Shown here piece after piece: positions 28,846-37,561 of a DNA stretch of 64,000 bases. The stretch is from the NCBI GenBank assembly GCA_937625935.1, contig OW569352.1, forward strand, positions 496,001-560,000. Reading direction: 5' to 3'. The stretch comes from Tetramitus jugosus. Lineage: Eukaryota; Heterolobosea; Eutetramitea; Acrasida; Vahlkampfiidae. The position numbers were made by a program, and so were the translations under genes. The notes beneath the pieces were generated by a model that was given only the letters and a program-made list of their open reading frames with translations, did not search any database and was not told where the DNA came from. Position 1 is the first letter of the stretch, and every line of letters starts with the position of its first letter.

Positions 28846-29267
28846 AGTTATGTCTGTTAGTTAGTTTGTTGTTTTCAGATTGTTGTTGCTGGACAACTTC
28901 TGACTCCTTTTATACAACCAAATACGATATATACAGTAACTCCACTTTTGGAGTATTCTATTAGCACATCCACATCGCGAACAAAAGACATCTCCTTGAG
29001 GTCCTTTATTGATTCCCAGGTGTATTAGAGTAGTTAAATGTGTTCTGATCCCGACCTAAAATTACAGATATCGCTTGTGCCTGCTGCCCAAAAACTTCCC
29101 ATTCTTGAGGTTTACAGTCATCAATAACCGAAAAAATCATCTAGGACTGCTGAACCGCTCTGATCGCGAGATCTGGACAAATCCTGACACTGACATCACA
29201 CCATTTTGTCCGACGTAACCGTCGAAGTGACTTCTACAGAAATAAATCGAAGTACGAACAACAAGGG
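28846..29267. other. Divergent promoter interval
   Basis: 422 bp between the metacaspase and the Ser-rich protein. It contains a minus-strand TATAAAAG (separate entry) and a small inverted repeat ACTCCA-CTTT-TGGAGT near 28940. No ORF or RNA gene was recognised. Confidence 0.45.
28907..28914 (-). promoter_or_regulatory. TATA-box-like element of metacaspase gene
   Basis: TATAAAAG on the minus strand, 62 bp upstream of the metacaspase ATG. Distance and sequence fit a core promoter with a short leader. Confidence 0.45.
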
Positions 29268-30428
29268 ATGGATTCTGCCTTCAAATCAGCGAATAGAGAT
29301 CAGGTTGTCTCTCCTCGAACTGACGCTGTGATAATATATGAGAAAGAGAAAACTCTCGAACCCACAGTGACCATCAATGAGAGTACTCGGTATGAATGGG
29401 AGCCTCAAATGTCGCCTCGAAGCAACAGGAAGCCCTCTACGAAGAGAAATCATGTTGTTAGACTTGACTCTAAAAGAAATAAGGAGAAGAAAAAGAAGAA
29501 GGTTCATAAACCTCTATCTCCTCGATTCTATAATGGTACTAAAGTAGTCTTTGACCCTATACCTGATATCCCATCCTTAGAACCAAAGAAGAAGAAGAAA
29601 AAGGAAGTTTTAGCAATAGATGACGCTCCAGTTTTGGTTGATAAACCAAGGAAGAAACAAGAAGACCGAAGATTGTCGTCCATACTCAATTTAATATCGC
29701 CTAAAACTTCTTCCAAGGATCATCTTGATCTCACACCTCCCTCAACGTCTCGACAACGAAATTACACTAGTGAATCTTTGGATGAGTCCGTTGATGTCTC
29801 TCATCCAACTCTGAGAGCAACTCGCCTCTCCCAGCATCAGAGATGTTATTCAACCTATTCCAACGCATCTATTTCTCAATCAATAGTCTCTATATCTGCG
29901 TCTCTTTCTGAACACTCATCCGCCCCATCATCCAGATCGGTGTCGAGATTAAATCAACGAAGCTCTCTCTCATTGCCCTCTGAAACACCTGACCTAAGTC
30001 GAAGAAGATTCTCTTCTTCCTTTGTATCTCCCATTCTTCACCCGAATGAATCATTTCGTGGATTAGGAACGAGTATTGGCGATAACAGAAGCAAGAAGAG
30101 TATAATAGCTAGCAAATTCTTGCTCGATCAATACTTTAAGACTTACAATAGCAATTCCACTACTCCGCAATCAGAGTATCGAGATCGAAAAACTGAATTC
30201 CTATCATTGAGAAAGAGCTTGAATAATGCTTCCAACTTTCCATTGTATAAAACTGCTCGTTCAGGTGACTCTAAGACACCTGTTAGTGCTGTCATTGCTA
30301 AAGATATTGTAAAGTTTACGAGCGATGAAGAACAAAGTAAAGAGTCCAGGATAGCGGCATATCAAGAATTTTTGAATCCTCAATACCAAACCCTCCAAGA
30401 TAGAAAGTACAATATCCAAAACAAATGA
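29268..30428 (+). CDS. Basic, Ser-rich protein of unknown function
   Basis: A 386-residue, highly charged protein. Lys-rich clusters near residues 70-78 (KEKKKKKVHK) and 104-112 look like nuclear-localisation or microtubule/nucleic-acid-binding patches. Residues about 190-260 are Ser/Arg-rich (SISASLSEHSSAPSSRS). The C-terminal 110 residues contain more regular Tyr/Leu/Lys-rich sequence (ASKFLLDQYFKTYNSN, ESRIAAYQEFLNPQYQTL). Most is predicted disordered. No domain is recognised. The ORF is uninterrupted and has its own ATG context, supporting a real gene. Confidence 0.55.
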   Translation: MDSAFKSANRDQVVSPRTDAVIIYEKEKTLEPTVTINESTRYEWEPQMSPRSNRKPSTKRNHVVRLDSKRNKEKKKKKVHKPLSPRFYNGTKVVFDPIPDIPSLEPKKKKKKEVLAIDDAPVLVDKPRKKQEDRRLSSILNLISPKTSSKDHLDLTPPSTSRQRNYTSESLDESVDVSHPTLRATRLSQHQRCYSTYSNASISQSIVSISASLSEHSSAPSSRSVSRLNQRSSLSLPSETPDLSRRRFSSSFVSPILHPNESFRGLGTSIGDNRSKKSIIASKFLLDQYFKTYNSNSTTPQSEYRDRKTEFLSLRKSLNNASNFPLYKTARSGDSKTPVSAVIAKDIVKFTSDEEQSKESRIAAYQEFLNPQYQTLQDRKYNIQNK

Positions 30429-30518
30429 ATAGGAAGATCATTGATGAGTATGGATCTTAAGTGGATGGAATACAACTCGCTTTTGAAATGAGAATTCAGT
30501 CGTAGCATGGAAATGTAA

Positions 30519-31493
30519 TTATTGGACCGACCATAATCGAATGGTATTGTCTTGTGCACCAGTTGCTACTTGCATACTATCATTTGTTTGAACAAGAGTC
30601 AAAGCTCTAATAGGATCGTCATGTGCCTGTATGGAGTCTTCATTGTAAAATCCTTCGAGAGACCATTGAAACAGCATACCTGATGCATCCGTCGAAAAGG
30701 CACGGTAGGTTGATTGATCCACACAAACACAAGTCACAGAACTCGAGTGACCATACATTGTGTTAATCGACTTGTTCAAAAGAAGATCATACACCTTGAG
30801 TGTAGTGTCCTTAGAACATGAAACAATAAACGGTTGCTCGTGTATATCAACACGAGCCATTCCCAAAACCTCATCCTTGTGTCCATTCTTGTCCATTCTC
30901 GTCTGACTGGCATCTATCGCATAATCATCACTAGTAGATTTCTTGGCAAACACTGATATACCACTCTGAGAGGCTGTGTAGAGTCTTGACCTATCACTTG
31001 TAATATATTCACTAATAGCGTTTACATATCCAGAGTGCCTGTGAGAAGTCAGACTTGGATAGGTGTTCGCAAGAGATACGAACTTTGATGCTCTCATGTC
31101 GTACACTTGACAAGTTGTGTCATAGGAACCAGTGATGATACGGCCATTGCTCAACTGAGAGATGGATCGGATAGTGTTTGTGTGAGATTTAATGGACGAG
31201 ATGGGACGAGAATCTGCTCTCAGATCAAACATTTCCAACGTGCCGTCATGTCTGCCACACAAGACCAGATCACCACCACTACCTCCGGATGAAGAAGTAC
31301 TGTTTAATAGGTACAACGAATAAACAGAACCCAGCTCCCCAGCAATACTTTTCAATGTGGATATATTGGTCTGCTTTGCCAGATCAAACACTTCAACATG
31401 GCAACATCCGGCAAATAGTTGGTTTAGCTTGGGACAGTACGCCAGAGCTCGAATCTTATCTGAGCACTGGGAGAATTCCAACGTTTTCTGCAT
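30519..31493 (-). CDS. WD40-repeat protein
   Basis: A 324-residue protein that is essentially one WD40 beta-propeller of about seven blades. Blade ends are visible as (V/F)(Y/F/W)(D/S) motifs: VEVFDLAK, LEMFDLRAD, CQVYDMRAS, ISVFAKK, LKVYDLLL, LFQWSLEG, and the terminal IRLWSVQ. GH-type dipeptides start several blades (GHKDEV, GHSSSV, AHDDPI). There is no extra domain to hint at the complex it serves. Propellers like this act as protein-interaction platforms. A Ser/Gly loop (STSSSGGSGG) near residue 70 is an insertion between strands. Confidence 0.85.
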   Translation of the reverse strand: MQKTLEFSQCSDKIRALAYCPKLNQLFAGCCHVEVFDLAKQTNISTLKSIAGELGSVYSLYLLNSTSSSGGSGGDLVLCGRHDGTLEMFDLRADSRPISSIKSHTNTIRSISQLSNGRIITGSYDTTCQVYDMRASKFVSLANTYPSLTSHRHSGYVNAISEYITSDRSRLYTASQSGISVFAKKSTSDDYAIDASQTRMDKNGHKDEVLGMARVDIHEQPFIVSCSKDTTLKVYDLLLNKSINTMYGHSSSVTCVCVDQSTYRAFSTDASGMLFQWSLEGFYNEDSIQAHDDPIRALTLVQTNDSMQVATGAQDNTIRLWSVQ

Positions 31494-31658
31494 TGTTCCA
31501 GATTGCGTTGGGTTTGTTGTTATTTGGTTTGATTACGTTCTCGGAATCCCTCTTCTTGGAACAAAAACCAGAACTTAATCAAAACCAAACTAGAAGAAGT
31601 CGGTCGAAAGAAACAAAAATGCAAGTGACATGATTTGAACAGAAAAAAATAGAAACAT

Positions 31659-32060
31659 TTACTCGTTTTCTTCAGTCTTGAGCTTGCCTCTGACGTTGGC
31701 GACATTGATGTCCAATTGTCTAGCACGTTGAATCAACTTAGCTCTGTTAACAGCAGAGACAGTGGAAGCAATAACAGCTTGGTACTTTTGGTTTTGCATC
31801 AAAAGAGCTTCCAACTCCTTCTCGTTGTTGACGACGAAGTCAATGAATCTGTTGTTTCTCATGTACTTGGTTCTCTTGTCAGCTCCGAGACCGATGGTTG
31901 GCATACCACCACGGCCAGCAAAGTGTCTTCTCAAAGGATTATCAATACCTCTTGGCTTTCTCCAACTTGGCTTAACTCTCTTGAATTGATCAGATTGGAA
32001 TCTGTGGAACTTCTTAGTACGCTTGTGAGTTGGTCTTTGCTTGGTGATTGCTTGTGGCAT
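31659..32060 (-). CDS. RPL32: 60S ribosomal protein eL32
   Basis: A 133-residue eL32 of the large ribosomal subunit. Diagnostic segments are present: KFHRFQSDQFKRVKPSWRKP, RGIDNPLRRHFAGRGGMP, IGLGADKRTKYM, and NEKELEALLMQN followed by the RAKLIQRARQLDI end. Length is normal. The ATG follows an AC-rich leader. The codon bias is strong, as in RPS6. Confidence 0.96.
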   Translation of the reverse strand: MPQAITKQRPTHKRTKKFHRFQSDQFKRVKPSWRKPRGIDNPLRRHFAGRGGMPTIGLGADKRTKYMRNNRFIDFVVNNEKELEALLMQNQKYQAVIASTVSAVNRAKLIQRARQLDINVANVRGKLKTEENE

Positions 32061-32249
32061 GGTGATAGAGATATGTGGTTATGACTTTGTTTTTTTGTTT
32101 GTTATTGGAGATTTCAAAATTTCTGTAAGGTTGACTTGTATGTTCAACAAAACGTTCAAAGTTTTGGTTGAAGCATCACCACAAAAACAAATCAGACCAA
32201 CAAAATGAAATGTTGCACACAAACAAAACCACTTGGAGTCACGCCTTCT

Positions 32250-33852
32250 CTACACTCTTGTCGTATCAGTTTGATTCGCATTTTTTTCTGCGCGTTCTTG
32301 TGCTTCCTTTTTGTACATCTTGTGCAACATCTTATCAAACATTGTCATAAACTGTTCAACGTCTTCTTTCTTGATTCCTATGGCACATGCTACTGTCAAG
32401 TAATGGTGGGGATAGTGATTCGTGTGAGAGCCATATCCCTCAAAGGTGATACCGGTAACTTCCTTTTTTACTTGCTTGGGTACGACTCTTATTCCTGAGA
32501 CGCCTCTATAGAACAATTGTGCTCCAAGTTGAGATGGATTGTCCAATTGATTCACTGTCATGGCAAACGAAATTGTGTTGCTGTTTGTTGTCAACAGTTG
32601 CTCGTTGTACTTTAGAGCTATTTCTTGCATTTTTGATTTGAAGAGAGGTAGAGTTTCCTGTGATGATGTAAATCGCGTAAATAGAGTGAAAGTCAGTACA
32701 TCATGAGCGCAATGCTTGAATCGTATTACACATCAAAGAAAGTGAACATACCATTCTTTGTTGGAGTAGATTGGTCCATTGATCAACACCCATAGACAGT
32801 AGAGTAATAAATAAATCGAGAATGGGTGTTATGGAGGCTCTGCCTGCATAAGTCGATGCAATACGATTCATGAACTGGATATTATTCGATGCAACGATGG
32901 AACCGCCCACAGGAACCATGAAGTTCTTGTCTGTACTCTGAATGAATGCATCCAATCGTCCCTGAGACATTGCCGCAGAGATTTGAGACATGGTTTTCTT
33001 GCATTGGACACCATAGGCGTTGTTCACAATGTGTCCAATGTCATACTTCTTGCACAGTTTGGATATGGCAACCACTTTGTCTGGTAGTCGAGGAGCAAAG
33101 CACGATGTCGTTGAAAGCACACACAAAATATTCTCAGCTCCCAATCTCTCAATCTGGAGCTCCATTTCAGCTAAATTCGTACATAATCCATCTTCATTCT
33201 CGTGATCTTGATGGCAATAGATATTTTCAATAACAATCGGTTCGAAGCCAGCTGTCTGTATACACTTTAAGCACGACTTTTGATCGATGCGGGACCATAT
33301 CACATACTTTCGCCTTGTTTCTGATCTGTGATCATCATCAGAGTTTTGAGCTTCACCTTGTTGTTGTTTCTGTTTTTCATGCAAGAATAGTGATCGTAAA
33401 ACAAGACTCAATGTCATTCCTGTGCACATGGGTACAACCAAACACTGTTTCACTTGCTGAACACCAGCCAATTTCAAAGCATGTTTCACCAAATGATTAC
33501 ACAGTGCCGATATGAGTGAACTACCGGATGCTTTTGGTTGATTCTCTGTCAAGTCTCCTGATCTTCCAACACCATGAGCCAAATAAAAGTGTCTTGATGC
33601 CACGAGAGAGCTAAACACTCTCCCTTCTCTCTCACCGACTCCTACAGTGTCCAATTGATTGTTACAGTCCATTTGAGACATTTGATCAATAAAAGCTTGA
33701 ATGCTCACATTGTCCCATCCCTTCTCTGGCATACACCTCTGAGAGAGCAACGTCTGAAAAAGTTTTTGTCTCTTTTTGATCGCCTGATGCGATTGATCAA
33801 TGTACTTTGCGTTGATCAAGGTGCTCGCTACCCGAAAGCTTTCATCGTTCAT
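32250..33852 (-). CDS. SEPSECS: O-phosphoseryl-tRNA(Sec):selenocysteinyl-tRNA synthase (spliced)
   Basis: A 502-residue PLP enzyme that converts phosphoseryl-tRNA(Sec) to selenocysteinyl-tRNA(Sec), the last step in eukaryotic and archaeal Sec formation. Exons are 33852-32752 and 32657-32250, with a 94-nt intron (GTATGT...TCACAG). The join gives NLLQQRM-ETLPLFKSKMQEIA. Hallmarks: MPEKGWDNVSIQAFIDQM, SRHFYLAHGVGRSGDL, and the PLP-lysine segment STDKNFMVPVGGSIVAS. The total length is close to the animal enzyme. The ATG at 33852 gives the family N-terminus; the frame is open further upstream to 33960. It implies a functional selenocysteine system in this organism. Divergent with isoleucyl-tRNA synthetase, 121 bp apart. 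Confidence 0.94.
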
Positions 33853-33973
33853 TGCTGTGTTCGTGTGGGCCTCGTTTTTTCTCCTCGATTTCCTTTCTTG
33901 AAAAGGGCGGGAAAACCTACTTGGCAACAACAAAAATTGTTTCACACGAGATAAGCACAAAGCATATCAAACA

Positions 33974-36900
33974 ATGCATCGTCACAAGATTCAAAGTCGA
34001 TCATTGTACCGACTGTTGCAGCAGAACCACTACCGCTCACCATCAACCACTCACGCTATTTTTTCAGCACAACTCCAACAAAGCTTTTCATCTTTCCATT
34101 GTCAACAACAGCAACAACAGCAACAACAACAGACAAGTGATGAGTCATCCACAGTCGTCAACAAAAAATATAGTCAAACACTCATCTTACCAAACACGAG
34201 CTTCTCCATGAGAGCCAACTCTGTTGAAACAGAGCCAAAGCTACAAGAGATTTGCTCCAAGCAACTGTACAAGTGGCAACAAGAAAATCTGAGTGATGAG
34301 AAAAAGTTTGTGTTGCATGATGGTCCTCCATATGCGAACGGCAGTCTTCACATGGGTCATGCACTCAACAAGATTCTAAAGGACTTTGTGAATCGATACA
34401 AGCTGTTGCGTGGTCACAAGATTCACTATATTCCAGGATGGGACTGTCATGGATTGCCTATTGAGATGAAAGCAATCCATCAGAATGAGTCCAGTGCAAA
34501 AATGTGTCCAACAGAGATTCGACGACTAGCTCGTGAATTTGCTGAAGAGGCAATCCAGAAACAGAAGAAGGATTTTGAGAGGTGGGGTGTGATGGGTGAT
34601 TGGGAGAATTACTATACGACGATGCACCCATTGTTTGAAGCAAAGCAATTGGAAGTTTTCTTGTCCATGTTTAACCAGGGTTATATTTACAGAGGAGCTC
34701 GACCAGTCTATTGGTCCCCTAGCTCAAGAACAGCACTGGCAGAGGCAGAACTAGAATATCCAGAGGCACACACTTCCAAATCCATTTACATCATCTTCCC
34801 TATTGTCGCTTCAGAGTCAACAAGCCAATTGTCTCATTTGACTCAATTGGAAGGAGGATTGAATGTTACCGTTTGGACCACTACGCCATGGACGTTGATG
34901 GCAAATGAGGCTGTGTGCTACAATAGCGATGTCAAGTACACTGTGCTGAAGTCTGTAAACAAACAATCGGGTAGTGTGAAGCACTTTTTGGTTGCTGATG
35001 AACTGTTGAGCAAGTTTATTGAAAAGACCCAATCCAAGTACGAATATTCAACAGTTGATTCACTTACAGGAAAGGATCTGGAGGGATATTTCTGTGAGCA
35101 TCCGTACATATCTGATAAGGTTGTACCTCTATTGCATGGCCCTCATGTCACAACCGAGATTGGTACTGGTTTTGTGCACACAGCGCCTGGTCATGGTATG
35201 GAGGATTTCCTTGTAGGTAAACAGCATAACTTGCCTGTAACTAGTCCAGTTGATGATGCAGGATGTTACTCATCAGATGTTATTCTAAAGGAGTTTGTCG
35301 GTAAGAATGTATTCACTGAGGGTAACGAGGGAGTTATTAAGATCTTGCAAGGTCATCCAGGCGAGAGACTCCTATTATTAGAGGACTATGTCCACAAGTA
35401 TCCATATGACTGGAGAACCAAAAAGCCTATATTGATCAGAACAACCAAGCAATGGTTTGCTGACTTGTCCAACCTGAAGGATACTGCTACTCAGGCAATT
35501 GGTAGAGTTCGTATGGTTCCTGAGGTTGGAAGACACAGATTAACCAGTTTTGTGAAGGCCAGAAGTGAATGGTGTATTTCTAGACAACGAGTGTGGGGTG
35601 TGCCTATCCCGGTGTTTTATAACAAGCATAATCCGGACGAGTTTTTAGCCACAGAGCCTAGCATTAGGCACGTAATCTCTCTATTCGAAAAGCATGGTGC
35701 TGACTGTTGGTGGAGCATGCCTATTGAAGAATTATTGGCTCCACAATACAGAAATGATGGAGTTGAGTATGTACGTGGAACTGACACGTTGGATGTGTGG
35801 TTCGACAGTGGAACAACATGGTATGGTGTTATTGAGAGACACGGAGAAAAAACACCAGTGGATATGTATTTGGAAGGATCTGATCAGCACCGAGGTTGGT
35901 TCCAGTCTTCTTTACTAACATCCATTGCACATAAGCAACAGGCACCATACAAGTCTGTTATCACTCACGGATTCGTTCTTGATGAGCACAATAGAAAGAT
36001 GTCCAAGTCTATTGGAAACATCTTTGAACCATCTACGATTGTTGATGGTAAATCTGAACAACAAATTCAGAGCGAAGTTCAACAGAATCAGGAGCAATCG
36101 ACAGCAGAAGAAGTGAATATGGATGAGCTCAGCGATCGAGAGAAGAAGAAGCTTTTGAAGAAATTACAGAAGCAGAAGGCCGCTGAGAAGAGGCACGCTA
36201 AAATGCAATCTCAATCGCCAGCCTATGGTGCAGATGTTCTCCGTCTTTGGGCCTCGCTGTTCGACTACACATCCGACGTGTCTATTAGTGATGATGTCAT
36301 TGCGAATGTATTCGAAACATTGAAGAAGATTAGAAATACTGAGCGTTTCTTATTGGGAAATATTGATGATTTCAGTGTTGAACAACGTGTACCTTATGAT
36401 GAGTTGAATTCTCTTGATAGGTATATGTTGCTGAAATTACTTGAGTTCCTAATTGATGTAGAGATGGAGTATGAGATGTTTGCATTCCACAAGGTTCATC
36501 AGTTGGTGGTTAACTTTACCTTTTCTATTTCATCATTCTATCTTGATGTGGTCAAGGATCGTTTGTACTTGGAGCCAAGAGCATCCAAGGCCAGAAGAAG
36601 CTGCCAGACTGTTCTTTCTTACATTTTTGAGAATTACAACAAGGTTATTGCACCAATTCTTTGTCATTTGGCTGAAGATGCATACCAGCACAGTTCAATC
36701 AAAACCAATGACAAACCATCCATGTTTACGACTGGATGGTACAACATAGATTCCAAGTGGAGTAATCATGCCATTAGACTCGATTGGGACCATATTATCA
36801 AATTGCGTCAGGAAATCTACAAATTAATTGAGCAAGCAAGAAGCGACAAGTTAGTTTCGACAGCATCTGAATGCCATATCGAAATTCAGGTCGAGTGTGA

Positions 36901-37186
36901 TGCCATGAACAAAGCATTGCAGGGATTGAAGTCTGGTGAGCTCGAAGAAGTGTTGATTGTGTCTCAAGTTGAACACTCGGGTGAACTCAAGGGCTTGATT
37001 TCCAAAGATGATGGTGCCTCAAAGTATACTGGTCAAATGACCACGGAGAGTGGTGGCTCAGTATTCATTCGAGTCTCACGTGCCAGGAACCATAAATGCC
37101 CAAGATGCTGGAAGCATGTTTCACCAGCTCCTGCTATTTTGTGCTCCCGGTGTGCGGATGTCGTAGCCCAAGAGTCCTACCAATAA
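33974..37186 (+). CDS. IARS2: Isoleucyl-tRNA synthetase, bacterial/organellar type
   Basis: A 1070-residue class I synthetase that charges tRNA-Ile. The first ~70 residues are basic, Gln/Ser/His-rich and poor in acids, suggesting mitochondrial import. Catalytic motifs: HIGH-type GPPYANGSLHMGHALNK and KMSKS-type DEHNRKMSKSIGN. The editing domain has TTPWTLMANEAV and GTGFVHTAPGHG. A C-terminal zinc ribbon (CPRCWKHV...CSRCADVV) is typical of bacterial and mitochondrial IleRS. Between KMSKS and YGADVLRLW lies an unusual insertion of about 60 residues, first Gln/Glu-rich and then Lys-rich (DREKKKLLKKLQKQKAAEK). Whether the same gene also serves the cytosol cannot be decided here. Confidence 0.93.
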   Translation: MHRHKIQSRSLYRLLQQNHYRSPSTTHAIFSAQLQQSFSSFHCQQQQQQQQQQTSDESSTVVNKKYSQTLILPNTSFSMRANSVETEPKLQEICSKQLYKWQQENLSDEKKFVLHDGPPYANGSLHMGHALNKILKDFVNRYKLLRGHKIHYIPGWDCHGLPIEMKAIHQNESSAKMCPTEIRRLAREFAEEAIQKQKKDFERWGVMGDWENYYTTMHPLFEAKQLEVFLSMFNQGYIYRGARPVYWSPSSRTALAEAELEYPEAHTSKSIYIIFPIVASESTSQLSHLTQLEGGLNVTVWTTTPWTLMANEAVCYNSDVKYTVLKSVNKQSGSVKHFLVADELLSKFIEKTQSKYEYSTVDSLTGKDLEGYFCEHPYISDKVVPLLHGPHVTTEIGTGFVHTAPGHGMEDFLVGKQHNLPVTSPVDDAGCYSSDVILKEFVGKNVFTEGNEGVIKILQGHPGERLLLLEDYVHKYPYDWRTKKPILIRTTKQWFADLSNLKDTATQAIGRVRMVPEVGRHRLTSFVKARSEWCISRQRVWGVPIPVFYNKHNPDEFLATEPSIRHVISLFEKHGADCWWSMPIEELLAPQYRNDGVEYVRGTDTLDVWFDSGTTWYGVIERHGEKTPVDMYLEGSDQHRGWFQSSLLTSIAHKQQAPYKSVITHGFVLDEHNRKMSKSIGNIFEPSTIVDGKSEQQIQSEVQQNQEQSTAEEVNMDELSDREKKKLLKKLQKQKAAEKRHAKMQSQSPAYGADVLRLWASLFDYTSDVSISDDVIANVFETLKKIRNTERFLLGNIDDFSVEQRVPYDELNSLDRYMLLKLLEFLIDVEMEYEMFAFHKVHQLVVNFTFSISSFYLDVVKDRLYLEPRASKARRSCQTVLSYIFENYNKVIAPILCHLAEDAYQHSSIKTNDKPSMFTTGWYNIDSKWSNHAIRLDWDHIIKLRQEIYKLIEQARSDKLVSTASECHIEIQVECDAMNKALQGLKSGELEEVLIVSQVEHSGELKGLISKDDGASKYTGQMTTESGGSVFIRVSRARNHKCPRCWKHVSPAPAILCSRCADVVAQESYQ

Positions 37187-37561
37187 GAGCAGTTTAGATC
37201 AAGATCGGAATTCCAATCAAATATTTCCAATCAAATTGCCCAGAATAAACTGTCATTAAGAACAATTTCGCGGATCATCTCACTCTGCGCTCAACAACAA
37301 TCGGATCAAAAAGCCACCAGGTTTGCACTTGAAATGCACAGTTTTTGCAACTCCAAAATTGGGTCTCTTCTGAAACAGTTCTATCTCTGCCTACCCTGAG
37401 TGAAATACCAGAGAGACCAATCTTCCATCGCGCCTCTGAACACAAAAAACCAAGTTCATATATTTTGTAAGAGATCAAGGGTGATTGAATTGTAGAAGAC
37501 ATTGAATACGATATACTATCAGGAAATCAACCTATTCACCCGACAACATTTAGTACGTCGC
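37187..37561. other. Intergenic, nothing recognised
   Basis: 375 bp between IleRS and the TPR gene. The TPR reading frame is open from 37502 but its first ATG is at 37562. No RNA gene or repeat was recognised. Confidence 0.4.
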
